Shown piece by piece: positions 7,484-17,072 of a stretch of DNA of 62,458 nt. A program made the position numbers and the translations under genes. How positions within the stretch are numbered: the stretch's first letter is position 1; every line of letters begins with the position of its first letter. This stretch comes from a bacterium (GTDB lineage: Bacteria; Chloroflexota; Chloroflexia; Chloroflexales; Kallotenuaceae), in NCBI GenBank assembly GCA_016781525.1, contig JADDQE010000016.1, positions 1 through 62,458 of the forward strand, in the 5' to 3' direction. Under the pieces are notes generated by a model. It did not search any database, had not been told where the DNA came from, and saw only the letters and a program-made list of their open reading frames with translations.

Positions 7484-8797
7484 TTAGCGATTGGCGCTGC
7501 TCGTCGTTCGACGCCCGGTTGGTGCGGCATTGCCACCAGAGGCACGGCGCTGCGGGCTAGTCGGCCGCTCCTGCGGGCGGTGCTCACCGTAACCCCGTCC
7601 ACTGCTCCGCTGCTGGTCGCCGCGCTGCTTAGACAGCGGTGCTCGCTGGAACTCGTTTGCCACTGGCGCCGGTGCATCGTAATTGAATCCAGCAGCCGTT
7701 CGCCGCTCGATTGGCGCCTTTAGGGTCCGCTCGATGTCGCGAATCGTTGCGGCATCCTCGCGGGTTACGAGCGTGAGCGCATCGCCATCACGCTCGGCAC
7801 GGCCAGTACGACCAATCCTGTGAACATAGGTGTCCGCCGTCTCAGGAATATCGTAATTGATAACATGCGATACTGTGGCGATGTCGAGGCCACGAGCCGC
7901 AATGTCCGTCGCCACCAAAATCCGCACCTTGCCGGACCGAAATCCATCCAGCGCCAGCTGTCGCTGGTTCTGCGACTTGTTCGAGTGCAGGGCGGCCACG
8001 CTATACCCAGCGCGCTCAAGCTGCTGCGCCACGCGATTTGCCCGATGCTTTGTCCTCGTGAAGACCAAGACCGAATTGGTATCCAGCTCTTGTAGCAGGG
8101 TCAGCACCAGCGACGTCTTGAGGTGCTGCGGCACCGGGTACAACACATGGGCAATTGTCTTCGCTGGTGCGCCGATGCCAACGTCGATTCTCGTCGGATT
8201 CCGCAACGTCTGCGCAGCCAACCCGTGCAGCTCGGGAGCAAAGGTCGCCGAGAAGAGCATGGTTTGTCGCTCGCGCGGCAGGTGTGTGAGAATGCGGCGG
8301 ATCGAGGGTAGAAAGCCCATGTCGAGCATGCGATCGGCCTCGTCCAGCACTAGCATTTCGATGTTACGCAGCGTTGCGCCACGTTCGATATGGTCCAGCA
8401 GACGACCCGGGCACGCCACAATAATTTCAACACCTGCACGGAGCGCGCGCTCCTGCGGCACCATACCCACACCGCCGTACACGGTCACCGAGCGCAGGTT
8501 GGTGAACTGCGCGAGCTTACGAATTGTCGTATTGATCTGCTCCGCTAGCTCACGCGTTGGAGTCACGATCAGCGCACGGGTTCTGCCCCGCTTCTCCGGC
8601 GTCATCAGCAGACGCTGGAGGATCGGCAGCACAAAAGCAGCGGTCTTGCCCGTGCCGGTCTGGGCTGTGCCGATGATATCCTGTCCCGTTAGGGCGGTAG
8701 GAATAGTTTGTACTTGGATGGGCGTCGGCGTCGTATAATCCGACGCCTCAATCGCTCTCTGCAGACGTGCGTCGAGCGCGAAATCGGTAAACTGCAT
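7484..8797 (-). CDS. DEAD-box ATP-dependent RNA helicase (RhlE-like)
   Basis: A 437-residue RNA helicase with all core motifs: Q motif (FALDARLQRAIEASDYTTPTPIQ), Walker A AQTGTGKT, PTREL, TPGR-type ACPGRLLDH, DEAD in LVLDEADRMLDMGF, SAT, and the C-terminal LVATDIAARGLDI and HRIGRTGRAE. After residue 370 comes a basic, Gln/Arg-rich, unstructured tail, as in RhlE types acting on ribosome assembly or mRNA decay. The start at 8797 is chosen because AAGGATCG precedes it and homology starts there. A candidate promoter near 9022 leaves a leader of about 220 nt. Confidence 0.93.
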   Translation of the reverse strand: MQFTDFALDARLQRAIEASDYTTPTPIQVQTIPTALTGQDIIGTAQTGTGKTAAFVLPILQRLLMTPEKRGRTRALIVTPTRELAEQINTTIRKLAQFTNLRSVTVYGGVGMVPQERALRAGVEIIVACPGRLLDHIERGATLRNIEMLVLDEADRMLDMGFLPSIRRILTHLPRERQTMLFSATFAPELHGLAAQTLRNPTRIDVGIGAPAKTIAHVLYPVPQHLKTSLVLTLLQELDTNSVLVFTRTKHRANRVAQQLERAGYSVAALHSNKSQNQRQLALDGFRSGKVRILVATDIAARGLDIATVSHVINYDIPETADTYVHRIGRTGRAERDGDALTLVTREDAATIRDIERTLKAPIERRTAAGFNYDAPAPVANEFQRAPLSKQRGDQQRSSGRGYGEHRPQERPTSPQRRASGGNAAPTGRRTTSSANR

Positions 8798-9596
8798 TCG
8801 ATCCTTCGATCTTGGCACCAGCCGTGGTGATTGGAGGTCTGCGTAAAAATGATCCCGACGGGCTGGTGCAGAACACACAACAAACACGCTCACAGGCGCG
8901 GTACGCTGTTCGCCGGATGCAGAATTATGGTGTTATCTCGGTTTGAAGCGGAATCGCGCAGGACGCGCCTCGAGGTAGGCTGTACCAACCACATATTCAA
9001 ACAAGTCTAACCACCGCGCGTATTATACCATGTTCGCCAGCACTGTGCCGGCCGCGCCCGATCAGATGCAGGGCTTTTTGATGCTCTATATTTTTTTACA
9101 ACCAAAACGGCATCGCCGCCATGTTGGGATCGGTGTTGGTAATGGAGCAGGAGTGATGGTCATTGATCCGGAAAGCCCAGCGGGGGCTCGTCCGAACTCC
9201 CATGCTCGTGCTGTGCGCCTCCTATCCATGTACCGCGCAGCCTGCGCCCGGGTTGGTAGTGCTGGGCAATCTCCTCGTCCCGGTTGCGGAGTAGACGTCC
9301 CTATTGGCTTGCCCTCGGTGTAACGGTGCATGGTAAGTCTCGTTGTACTACCGATAATCAGTAATATCCACCGTGTACTTGTCGCACAACCACACAATTC
9401 TTGATGGAGTGGTTGCTGCCGTCCACCGCGTTCATCGCGGACCAGCGCTGCTCGCGCGATCGATATCGGAGAGATGCTCGTCGACGAACAGCACATTGAG
9501 CTGCGCCGGAGTCAGCCTTGTGTCACTTTTGCGCGGCCTGCGGACGGCGGTTTGGTATGATGTAGATGGCCAAACAACCAGTGCAAGGGGTTTGCT
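8798..9596. other. 800-base gene-free stretch between divergent helicase and tex
   Basis: No supported gene. It contains the probable helicase leader and promoter (8798-9030) and one copy of the recurring TACCGATAATC motif (9349-9359). Several open frames (for example 9086-9496 minus) have no ribosome site and read as noise. Confidence 0.45.
9022..9030 (-). promoter_or_regulatory. Extended -10 promoter candidate for the DEAD-box helicase
   Basis: On the minus strand the sequence TGGTATAAT is an extended -10 element with no recognisable -35, which is normal for this promoter class. Transcription would begin near 9015, giving a leader of about 220 nt before the start at 8797. Confidence 0.45.
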
Positions 9597-11732
9597 ATGA
9601 CATATCCGGAGCGCATCGCTCGCGTGCTCGGCCTTCACCCGGAGCAAGTATCCGCAACCATCGCCCTGCTGGATGACGGCAATACGATTCCATTTATCGC
9701 ACGCTATCGTAAGGAGCGCACCCATAACCTGGACGAGGAGCAGCTTCGGCGGGTTAGTGAGCTTCTCGCAAGCCTCCGGGCACTCGACGAGCGGCGACAG
9801 ACAATTATGGCTGCGATCGAGGCACAGGGGAAGTTGACGCCCGAGCTTCGGGATCAGCTGCTTGCAGCCGAAACCCGCACCGCCCTCGACGACCTTTACC
9901 AGCCCTACAAGACCAAGCGGCGAACCCGGGCCAGCGTTGCGCGTGAACGTGGCCTTGAGCCCTTAGCCGCGCTGATACTGAGCCAGGCGCGCCCCTCGCG
10001 GGGGCTGGCTGACGCTGTCGAGCCGTTCCTGTCCTCCGAGGTTAAGGCTGTCGAGGATGCGCTGGCTGGAGCGCGTGATATTGTCGCGGAGACCATCAGC
10101 GATCATCCGGACGTCCGCCGCCACACTCGTGACAAAGCGCTGCAGTGGGGCGTCGTCCAGAGCGACAAGATCGAGGCGGCTGAAGATACGCGTGGGGTAT
10201 ACCGTACATATTATGATTTCGCCGCCCGGGTCGATCGGCTCCGGCCGTACCAAATTTTGGCGCTCAATCGGGGCGAGGCCGAAAAGGTGCTGCGCGTACG
10301 CGTCGTGGTGCCGGAGCGCGATTGGCAGACCGCGGTGGGCTTTGTCTTTCGGCCGGACCGCCGCTCGCCCTTCGCGGAACAGCTTGTGCTCGCCATTGCC
10401 GACGCCGCGGAACGGCTCCTCCTACCAGCGATCGAGCGTGATGTTCGGAGAACCTTGACGGACCAGGCCGAAGCCCACGCGATTGGCGTGTTTGCGGCGA
10501 ATCTGCGGGCCCTCTTGCTCCAGCCGCCGGTACAGGGTCATACCGTCCTTGGGCTTGATCCGGGGTTCCGAACCGGCTGTAAGGTGGCAGTCGTCGATCC
10601 GACCGGTAAGGTCCTGTCGACAGCCACTATCTACCCCCACCCGCCACAGTCGCAACGTGACCAAGCCCTCCGCTCCCTACGGGGGATGGTTGCGCAGTAT
10701 GGAGTGACGCTCGTTGCTATTGGTAATGGAACGGCTTCGCGCGAAACGGAACAGTTGGTCGCCGCGCTAATTGGCACGCTGCCCGACCTGAAGTATGTCA
10801 TGGTCAGTGAAGCCGGTGCAAGCGTGTACAGCGCGAGCCCGCTTGCCCGTGCGGAACTGCCTGACCTGGATGTTAGCCTACGTGGAGCGGTATCAATCGC
10901 CCGCCGGCTGCAAGATCCGCTCGCGGAGCTGGTCAAGATCGATCCTCAGGCGATCGGCGTGGGTTTGTATCAACACGATGTCGACCAGACGGAGCTTACG
11001 TCGGCGTTGGGTGCGGTTGTCGAGAGCGTCGTGAATCGAGTGGGCGTCGATCTGAACACTGCGTCGCCCGCCCTGCTGACGTCTGTGGCGGGTATCGGGC
11101 CAAAGCTCGCCGAACGCATCGTTCATTATCGAAACGAGCACGGTCGCTTTGTTAACCGACGGCAACTGCGCCAGGTGACCGGACTGGGTCCAAAAGCCTT
11201 TGAGCAGGCCGCTGGCTTCCTGCGCGTGCGTGGGGGTGACACACTGTTGGACGAAAGCGCGATCCATCCTGAAAGCTATTCGAGCGCAACCCGGCTGCTT
11301 CAGCTAGCTGATGTCGACCAAACATTTAGCCCACATGAGCGCGAGCGAGCCCTCGCGCGGCTACAGGCGGAGCGTCCCGTGGATGAGCTCGCGCGCTCAC
11401 TGGGAACGGGGGTGCCGACGCTGATCGACATCGTCGAGCAGCTGATCCGGCCTGGACGTGACCCGCGATCCGACCTTCCGGCACCCGTGCTCCGCAGCGA
11501 TATTCTGTCACTAGCGGATCTGCATCCAGGCTTAAGGCTCGTAGGAACCGTCCGCAACGTCGTGGATTTCGGGGCATTCGTCGATATTGGGGTGAAGCAT
11601 GACGCGTTGCTGCACCGCAGCCAGCTACCTCATGGTACCGTGCTCAACGTCGGCGATGTGATTGAGGTTGAGGTCAATTCGGTCGAGGCAGAGCGCGGCC
11701 GGATTGGCGTTGGCTGGCCCGTTCCCAGGTAG
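9597..11732 (+). CDS. tex: Tex, RNA-binding transcription accessory protein
   Basis: A 711-residue Tex homologue, somewhat shorter than the usual 720-780. Domains in order: N-terminal helical region (ARVLGLHPEQV, IPFIARYRKERT), YqgF/RNase-H-like fold with VLGLDPGFRTGCKVAVVD near residue 320, helix-hairpin-helix region (VAGIGPKLAERIV, VTGLGPKAFEQAAG) and a C-terminal S1 domain (VRNVVDFGAFVDIGVKHDAL). It binds nucleic acid and the transcription machinery and affects transcription and stress survival. The S1 domain ends close to the stop. The start at 9597 is the first Met before homology; GGGG at 9588-9591 is a weak ribosome site. Confidence 0.95.
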   Translation: MTYPERIARVLGLHPEQVSATIALLDDGNTIPFIARYRKERTHNLDEEQLRRVSELLASLRALDERRQTIMAAIEAQGKLTPELRDQLLAAETRTALDDLYQPYKTKRRTRASVARERGLEPLAALILSQARPSRGLADAVEPFLSSEVKAVEDALAGARDIVAETISDHPDVRRHTRDKALQWGVVQSDKIEAAEDTRGVYRTYYDFAARVDRLRPYQILALNRGEAEKVLRVRVVVPERDWQTAVGFVFRPDRRSPFAEQLVLAIADAAERLLLPAIERDVRRTLTDQAEAHAIGVFAANLRALLLQPPVQGHTVLGLDPGFRTGCKVAVVDPTGKVLSTATIYPHPPQSQRDQALRSLRGMVAQYGVTLVAIGNGTASRETEQLVAALIGTLPDLKYVMVSEAGASVYSASPLARAELPDLDVSLRGAVSIARRLQDPLAELVKIDPQAIGVGLYQHDVDQTELTSALGAVVESVVNRVGVDLNTASPALLTSVAGIGPKLAERIVHYRNEHGRFVNRRQLRQVTGLGPKAFEQAAGFLRVRGGDTLLDESAIHPESYSSATRLLQLADVDQTFSPHERERALARLQAERPVDELARSLGTGVPTLIDIVEQLIRPGRDPRSDLPAPVLRSDILSLADLHPGLRLVGTVRNVVDFGAFVDIGVKHDALLHRSQLPHGTVLNVGDVIEVEVNSVEAERGRIGVGWPVPR

Positions 11733-11773
11733 ATGTCCTGCGGCCGTTCGTTGTACCCTGCGGCTATGGAGCG

Positions 11774-11803
11774 TTGCTCACCGGCAAAGAACGTGTGTAC
11801 AAT
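11774..11803 (+). promoter_or_regulatory. Sigma-70-type promoter for the acyl-CoA synthetase/GNAT gene
   Basis: TTGCTC (11774-11779), an 18-nt spacer and TACAAT (11798-11803) stand about 40 nt upstream of the start codon at 11841. The gene is therefore probably expressed independently of tex. Confidence 0.6.
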
Positions 11804-11840
11804 CCTAAGTGATCCTGGGTCGCAGCGGGAGGACGCTTCA

Positions 11841-14576
11841 ATGACTACCTCATCCGTGGCATCGGACGCAACGCAGGCCTTTCTGCCGGCATCGCGGGCG
11901 CAGCTCAACGCTATCTTTGCGCCTAAAGCTGTTGCGGTGATTGGCGCTTCGGAAAAGCCGAACAGCGTTGGGCGAATACTTGTGGCAAACTTGCAAGCGT
12001 CGACGTTTGGCGGTGCAATCTTCCCGGTGCATCCAACGCGGTCTAGTGTTCTGGGGCTTAATGCGTATCCTGCTATTGGCGATGTGCCGGCCGCGGTGGA
12101 TCTTGCCGTAATCGCAACGCCAGCGCCGACGGTGCCGGGGATCATCCGAGAATGTGTGGCGGCCGGCGTCAAGGGTGCGATCGTTTTGGCTGCTGGGTTC
12201 CGCGAGCAAGGGCCGGACGGCGTTGAGCTAGAACGGCAGGTACTCGCGGCTGCGCGCCAGGGTAACTTGCGGCTGATCGGGCCGAACTGTCTAGGGATTA
12301 TGCGTCCGCCGACGGGATTGAATGCAACCTTTGCCGCCCACATGGCTCATCCCGGCTCGGTTGCTTTTGTCAGCCAAAGTGGCGCACTATGCACAGCGAT
12401 CCTTGATTGGAGTAAGGTGGAGAATGTCGGGTTTAGCGCCTTCGTCTCGATCGGGACGATGCTCGACGTGGGCTGGGGCGACTTGATCGACTTTTTGGGC
12501 GACGATCCGCACACCCAAAGCATTATTTTGTACATGGAATCGATCGGGGCGGCGCGGGCGTTTCTGTCCGCGGCACGTGAGGTGACACTTACCAAGCCAA
12601 TCATCGTGCTCAAAGCAGGGCGGACCGCTGGCGCGGCGCGAGCGGCCGTCTCGCATACCGGTGCGCTCGTCGGCAGCGATGCTGTGCTTGACGCCGCCTT
12701 CCAGCGCTGCGGTGTGCTGCGGGTCGACACCATTGCCGAGCTCTTCTACCTCGCGGATGTGCTGGCAAAGCAGCCACGTCCTCAGGGTCCGCGTCTTACC
12801 ATTCTTACCAACGCAGGCGGGCCGGGTGTTCTCGCGGCCGACGCCCTGCTGCGGAGCGGGGGCCGGCTCGCCGAGCTTACGCCCGAAACGGTCGAGGCAC
12901 TAAACGCTGTCTTACCGCCGCATTGGAGCCACGGCAATCCCATCGACGTGCTGGGCGATGCCGATCCTCAGCGCTACGGGGCCGCGCTGGAGATTTTGCA
13001 GGCGGATCGAAACAGTGATGGGGTGCTGGTTATCCGAACACCGCAGGTAACCGCTGAGCCAGCCCAAGTCGCGGACGTTGTCGCGCGGTATGCCAAGCGT
13101 TTAGGGAAGCCGGTGCTCGCTAGCTGGATGGGCGGACCGGCAACTGCAACCGGTACCGCGACGTTGAGCCATTCGCAGATTCCGACCTTCCCCTATCCCG
13201 ACACTGCTGCCCGCATGTTTACCGCGATGTGGCGGTACACCGATAACCTGCGGGGTTTATACGAGACCCCGATGCTGCCGGGTAACCGCGAAGCACCGGA
13301 CCTCGTGGCGGTCGCCAAGCTCATCGAGGGAGCACGTGGTAATGGCCGAGTCCTACTCACCGAGGCCGAATCGAAGCAGCTTTTGGCCGCCTACGGCATC
13401 GCGGCGGTTGAGACGCGGAGTGCAGCAAGTCTCGAGGAGGCCCTCGCCCACGCCGCCGCCATCGGCTATCCCGTTGTACTCAAGCTGGCATCGGCGACTA
13501 TTAGCCACAAGAGTGATGTTGGCGGCGTTCAGCTCAACTTGTTCGACGCAGACGCCGTCCGCCGAGCCTACCATACAATCGGCGCAAATGTACGGCCGGA
13601 AGATTGGTTGGGAGTCACAGTCCAGCCGATGGTGCAGGAGGGCTACGAGCTGATCGTGGGAAGTCATGTCGATCCCCAGTTCGGACCTGTTCTCGTCTTC
13701 GGCGCTGGTGGACAGCTGGTCGAAGTTCTCGGCGATCAGGTGCTGGGGCTGCCCCCGCTCACCACGACCCTAGCGCGGCGGATGATTGTTCGAACCCAGA
13801 TTCGGCGAGCATTGCAGGGGATCCGGGGCCGGCCGGCGATTGACATGGCCGCACTAGAAGAATTGTTGGTCCGCTTTAGTCAGCTTGTGATCGAGCAGCG
13901 CTGGATTCGCGCGATCGAAATCAACCCTCTCTTCGCCTCTTATCGCGCCAGCGGTGACCGAGCCCTGCTGGCCCTCGACGCGCGGGTGGTGTTATATGAG
14001 CCCGAGGTTGGTGTCGCTCAGCTGCCGAAGCCGGCGATTCGGCCATATCCGGCGCAGTATGTTACACCATGGACCCTCAAGGACGGCTCAAAGGCGACCA
14101 TTCGACCGATTCGACCAGAGGACGAACCACTAATGGTCCGGTTTCATCAAACGTTATCCGAGCGGAGTGTCTATATGCGCTACTTTGCGGCCATGTCCCT
14201 CGATGCCCGCGTAGCGCATGATCGGCTCGTTCGGCTTTGCTTCATCGATTACGACCGCGAGATGGCGCTGGTCGTTGATCGTGAAGATCCCGCTACCGGC
14301 GAGCATGCGATCGTGGCTGTTGGGCGGCTGATTAAGCTGTACGGTAAGGACGAAGCCGAGTATGCTGGGTTGGTCAGCGATCTCTTTCAAGGTCACGGTC
14401 TGGGAACCGAGGTTCTGCGCCAGCTGCTGCGGGTTGCACGCGACGAGGGTATTCGGCGGATTGTAGCCGAAACGCTGCCCGAAAACCGCGGCATGCAACG
14501 AGTCTTCGAAAAGCTAGGTTTTCGTGTACGCAGACTGCTGAGCGAAGGCATTGTTCTCGCACATATCGACCTGTGA
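11841..14576 (+). CDS. NDP-forming acyl-CoA synthetase fused to GNAT acetyltransferase (Pat-like)
   Basis: A 911-residue fusion. An N-terminal CoA-binding domain ([16 protein letters not shown], residues 25-120) is followed by succinyl-CoA-ligase-like domains with the active-site His in [13 protein letters not shown] near residue 270. An ATP-grasp domain follows (about 500-710, [16 protein letters not shown]), then a C-terminal GNAT domain (about 755-905, [27 protein letters not shown]). Enterobacterial Pat enzymes acetylate acetyl-CoA synthetase and have lost the phospho-His of the ligase part; it is kept here, so real ADP-forming ligase activity is possible. The start at 11841 follows GGGAGGAC; an in-frame ATG at 11733 directly abuts tex but lacks a ribosome site. 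Confidence 0.93.
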   Translation: MTTSSVASDATQAFLPASRAQLNAIFAPKAVAVIGASEKPNSVGRILVANLQASTFGGAIFPVHPTRSSVLGLNAYPAIGDVPAAVDLAVIATPAPTVPGIIRECVAAGVKGAIVLAAGFREQGPDGVELERQVLAAARQGNLRLIGPNCLGIMRPPTGLNATFAAHMAHPGSVAFVSQSGALCTAILDWSKVENVGFSAFVSIGTMLDVGWGDLIDFLGDDPHTQSIILYMESIGAARAFLSAAREVTLTKPIIVLKAGRTAGAARAAVSHTGALVGSDAVLDAAFQRCGVLRVDTIAELFYLADVLAKQPRPQGPRLTILTNAGGPGVLAADALLRSGGRLAELTPETVEALNAVLPPHWSHGNPIDVLGDADPQRYGAALEILQADRNSDGVLVIRTPQVTAEPAQVADVVARYAKRLGKPVLASWMGGPATATGTATLSHSQIPTFPYPDTAARMFTAMWRYTDNLRGLYETPMLPGNREAPDLVAVAKLIEGARGNGRVLLTEAESKQLLAAYGIAAVETRSAASLEEALAHAAAIGYPVVLKLASATISHKSDVGGVQLNLFDADAVRRAYHTIGANVRPEDWLGVTVQPMVQEGYELIVGSHVDPQFGPVLVFGAGGQLVEVLGDQVLGLPPLTTTLARRMIVRTQIRRALQGIRGRPAIDMAALEELLVRFSQLVIEQRWIRAIEINPLFASYRASGDRALLALDARVVLYEPEVGVAQLPKPAIRPYPAQYVTPWTLKDGSKATIRPIRPEDEPLMVRFHQTLSERSVYMRYFAAMSLDARVAHDRLVRLCFIDYDREMALVVDREDPATGEHAIVAVGRLIKLYGKDEAEYAGLVSDLFQGHGLGTEVLRQLLRVARDEGIRRIVAETLPENRGMQRVFEKLGFRVRRLLSEGIVLAHIDL

Positions 14577-14730
14577 GCGATTGCCTCCGCACTGCTCGGC
14601 GGCTGGAGGCCTTTAACGAACGCCGTGTGGGAGTTGTCTCTTACCGCCAACCCCTGCGGAGCAGCGGCAAACGGAGCAGTCATCTTCACGTACCCTTGCG
14701 GGCTATCTGCTTTCGCTGCCCAGCGGGTGC

Positions 14731-14826
14731 CTAGTGCGCACGCATCAGCGCGCGCGCCACCGGCAGTACCATCGTCTCGCGCGCTCCGATCGGCCTCCTG
14801 GTCATCCAGCTTTTCACCGTTCCCAT
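14731..14826 (-). pseudogene. Truncated CBS-domain gene (first 31 residues)
   Basis: From the ATG at 14826 the frame reads MGTVKSWMTRRPIGARETM and then LPVARALMRAH before a stop. This matches the start of a CBS domain (V-x-x-W-M-T, pro-Ile, then the first helix). The rest of the domain is missing. It lies 16 nt downstream of a complete two-CBS gene on the same strand, so a tandem CBS pair has probably lost its second member. Confidence 0.5.
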
Positions 14827-14842
14827 ACGCTGATTCGTCGCC

Positions 14843-15331
14843 CTACACGATTGGGTGGGACGTCGACCTCTGCCGGCCTGGGTCGTCGGTGACGACGGTG
14901 ACATAGGTCTGCAAGCGAAGCTGACCCGCGACAACTGCACGGAAAATGTCGCTTTCCGTCAACATTCCCGCTAACGTGCCGTTATCCAGCACGGGCAGCC
15001 CGCTGACTTTGTGACGTAGCATCAAACGGGCCGCTTCAACCACGGGAGCATCCGCCTCAATTGTAACCAGTCCTGTCCGCATCACGTCAGCCGCCGTCAC
15101 CTTGTCGAGCAAGTAGGTAAGCTCATAAATGCTGAGGGTGGTTGCGTCCGACGGGCACGCGTTGCGCACATCGCCAATGGTGACAATCCCGACCAACTTG
15201 TCGTTCTCGACGACCGGAACACGGCGGATATTCTTCTCGCGCATCAAGTTTTTGACCTGCGGCAGCGGCAACGATGGGGCTGCCGTGATCACAGGTGTGC
15301 TCATGATTGCACGAACTGTCAGCGTTTCCAT
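14843..15331 (-). CDS. Two-CBS-domain protein
   Basis: A 162-residue protein made of a Bateman pair: CBS1 at about residues 6-60 (VRAIMSTPVITAAPSLPL, RRVPVVENDKLVGIVT) and CBS2 at about 80-135 (AADVMRTGLVTIEADAPV, SGLPVLDNGTLAGMLTESDI). Such modules bind adenosine nucleotides and sense energy state; stand-alone versions regulate unidentified partners. The ribosome site CCGGAGGAACCGA is good. It lies downstream of the multicopper oxidase on the same strand (45-nt gap), probably in one transcript. Confidence 0.9.
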   Translation of the reverse strand: METLTVRAIMSTPVITAAPSLPLPQVKNLMREKNIRRVPVVENDKLVGIVTIGDVRNACPSDATTLSIYELTYLLDKVTAADVMRTGLVTIEADAPVVEAARLMLRHKVSGLPVLDNGTLAGMLTESDIFRAVVAGQLRLQTYVTVVTDDPGRQRSTSHPIV

Positions 15332-15376
15332 TCGGTTCCTCCGGCACGGCTTGACCGTGAAGCCGAACCTACAAAT

Positions 15377-16483
15377 TTATTCTTCCGTGACGATCAGGGC
15401 GTTGACCATGCCAAACATGCCGTGGTCGCCCTCGGCGTGGTTGAGGATGTGGCAGTGAAATGCCCACACGCCGGGGTTATCGCAGTTGACCAATACGTCC
15501 CACCGCTCCCCAGGGGCCACGTTGAGCGTGTCACATTCCCATGGCTGGGGCTGGGGATATCCGTCCTTGGCGATCACAAGATAGGATAGGCCGTGCAGGT
15601 GCATCGGGTGAATCTGCATACCTTCGTTCATGAACCGGATGCGGATGGTCTCGCCCAGCTTGGCGGTCAATGGCTGCGTCGCCGGGAAACCCTTTCCATT
15701 CCACGTATACCCCTGCGCAGTATCGTTCAACACGACGACATAATCACCGGCAACCGCGGGTTCCTTGCTCTTGTCCTTGGGCTCCACGATGAAGGCGCCC
15801 AGCAAGCCCAGGCTGACCTGCTTCGTGGCGTTGAGGTGCGAGTGATACATGTGTGAGCCGGCGTTGGGCACCATGAATTCGTAGGTAAAGGTCTCTCCCG
15901 GTTTGATCGGAGGCTGGGTAATGAATGGTACACCGTCCATCTTGTTGGGCATGCGAACGCCGTGGAAGTGGACGGCCGTGCTTTCGTCGAGCTCGTTTGT
16001 GACGTTAATACGGACCGTATCGCCTTGAGTGACGCGGATTTCTGGCCCCGGTAGCTGGCCATTGTACGTCCAAGCTTCCTTGATGTCGCCTGGCGCTACC
16101 TCCCACTGGACCTTTTTGCAGGTCAGGTCGTACACTTTGACCTCGCCGTCCATCCTGGGTTCCAGAGGTTGTCCGCCAAGTCCCTCGGTCTTGGCTGGAA
16201 AGGCTTTGACGCCGGCCTCATGCATTCGGTCCATTTCTTCCCATTTGTTGGTTGCTTCCGAAGCCGCAGTGCTCGCCGTCGTTTGGACGTGTGCGGATCC
16301 CTGCGTGGATGCGGCGGGAGCAGCGGCAGCCAGCGCAACCGGTGCGCTATTACCACATGCTGCGAGGACGCTTGCGGCGGCGGGAACGGTTAGGCCGAGG
16401 CCGAGTTTCTTCAAAATGTCACGGCGGCTGCGTGGCTTTGTAATGGCGGTCTCTACCTGATTTTGAAAGTCCTGTGCGTTCAT
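15377..16483 (-). CDS. Two-domain multicopper oxidase (laccase-like), secreted lipoprotein
   Basis: A 368-residue multicopper oxidase of the short two-cupredoxin type. It has an N-terminal double-Arg region (PRSRRDILKKLGLGL) and a lipobox (VLAACGNS), suggesting Tat export and lipid anchoring, then a low-complexity Ala/Thr spacer. Copper ligands are visible: HFHG and HMYHSHLN in domain one, HPMHLHG and HCHILNHAEGDHGMFG in domain two. It oxidises phenols, metals or similar donors with O2, or may be nitrite-reductase-like; the substrate is open. ATG 16483 is chosen because AAGGAG stands 9 nt before it, whereas the in-frame TTG at 16492 is too close. Confidence 0.92.
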   Translation of the reverse strand: MNAQDFQNQVETAITKPRSRRDILKKLGLGLTVPAAASVLAACGNSAPVALAAAAPAASTQGSAHVQTTASTAASEATNKWEEMDRMHEAGVKAFPAKTEGLGGQPLEPRMDGEVKVYDLTCKKVQWEVAPGDIKEAWTYNGQLPGPEIRVTQGDTVRINVTNELDESTAVHFHGVRMPNKMDGVPFITQPPIKPGETFTYEFMVPNAGSHMYHSHLNATKQVSLGLLGAFIVEPKDKSKEPAVAGDYVVVLNDTAQGYTWNGKGFPATQPLTAKLGETIRIRFMNEGMQIHPMHLHGLSYLVIAKDGYPQPQPWECDTLNVAPGERWDVLVNCDNPGVWAFHCHILNHAEGDHGMFGMVNALIVTEE

Positions 16484-16488
16484 GTCTG

Positions 16489-16971
16489 TCAAGCTCCTTG
16501 GCCTCGGTAGTCGTTTGTACTGGTACGTAGTCTATCAAGCCAAGCCTTTCCAATCGGAAAGGTTCCTTCACGTTTTGTTGTGAGTCGACAACCATTTCCA
16601 CGCGGAGCTGCGCGCGGCTCTGCTGGGTGAGAGCGCTGGCGTTGGCCTTGTTGAGCCGCGGTCGGATGCGAGGCTGCGAGCCGCTCAAGCGATGCTTGAC
16701 CCAGCACGCTGCGCAGCTGTTCGAACAGTATGCCCGGCGTTGCTGGCTTTTCAAGATAGACCTCAATCTGTAATTGAGCGACGCGTGCCCGCAGCGAGGG
16801 CGTTGGCAAAGAAGCGAGAACTACGATGCGTGTCTCTGGTGAGGCTGCGCGACATTGCTCGATAAGCAGCCGTCCAGCCGCGGCGAGCGGTGATGGATCA
16901 ATAATCAGACGTATCCATGGGGAGAGTATATCGACTCGGTGATTGCCCACGGTCACGATTGCTTTACCCAT
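16489..16971 (-). CDS. Truncated or degenerate receiver-like protein
   Basis: A 160-residue reading frame whose first half resembles the second part of a response-regulator receiver: RLIIDPSPLAAAGRLLIEQ at the phosphoacceptor strand, RIVVLASLPTPSLRARV, and EVYLEKPATPGILFEQL with the conserved Lys-Pro. The first beta-alpha unit with the acidic pocket is missing. The last 60 residues (Gln/Arg-rich) do not look like a domain and may be out of frame. It ends 5 nt before the start of the oxidase. It may be a decayed regulator; the regulator of the oxidase is one guess. Confidence 0.45.
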   Translation of the reverse strand: MGKAIVTVGNHRVDILSPWIRLIIDPSPLAAAGRLLIEQCRAASPETRIVVLASLPTPSLRARVAQLQIEVYLEKPATPGILFEQLRSVLGQASLERLAASHPTAAQQGQRQRSHPAEPRAAPRGNGCRLTTKREGTFPIGKAWLDRLRTSTNDYRGQGA

Positions 16972-16997
16972 CGTATTAAGACCACTACCTGGGTAGG

Positions 16998-17026
16998 TTG
17001 CCGGTCACCAGGCGGCAGGGTAGAAT
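16998..17026 (+). promoter_or_regulatory. Sigma-70-type promoter for the histidine kinase/response regulator pair
   Basis: TTGCCG (16998-17003), a 17-nt spacer and TAGAAT (17021-17026) lie 46 nt upstream of the kinase start at 17073. It is divergent from the receiver-like gene. Confidence 0.6.
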
Positions 17027-17072
17027 AGGATAAATCCGCGACCGTCGAAATTTTCCGAGACAAAGGCGAGGC

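Noticed and set aside
9432..9725. A minus-strand frame ending NVLFVDEHLSDIDRASS that overlaps the start of tex
   Set aside because: Protein-like in parts, but it has no ribosome site and overlaps a conserved gene start.
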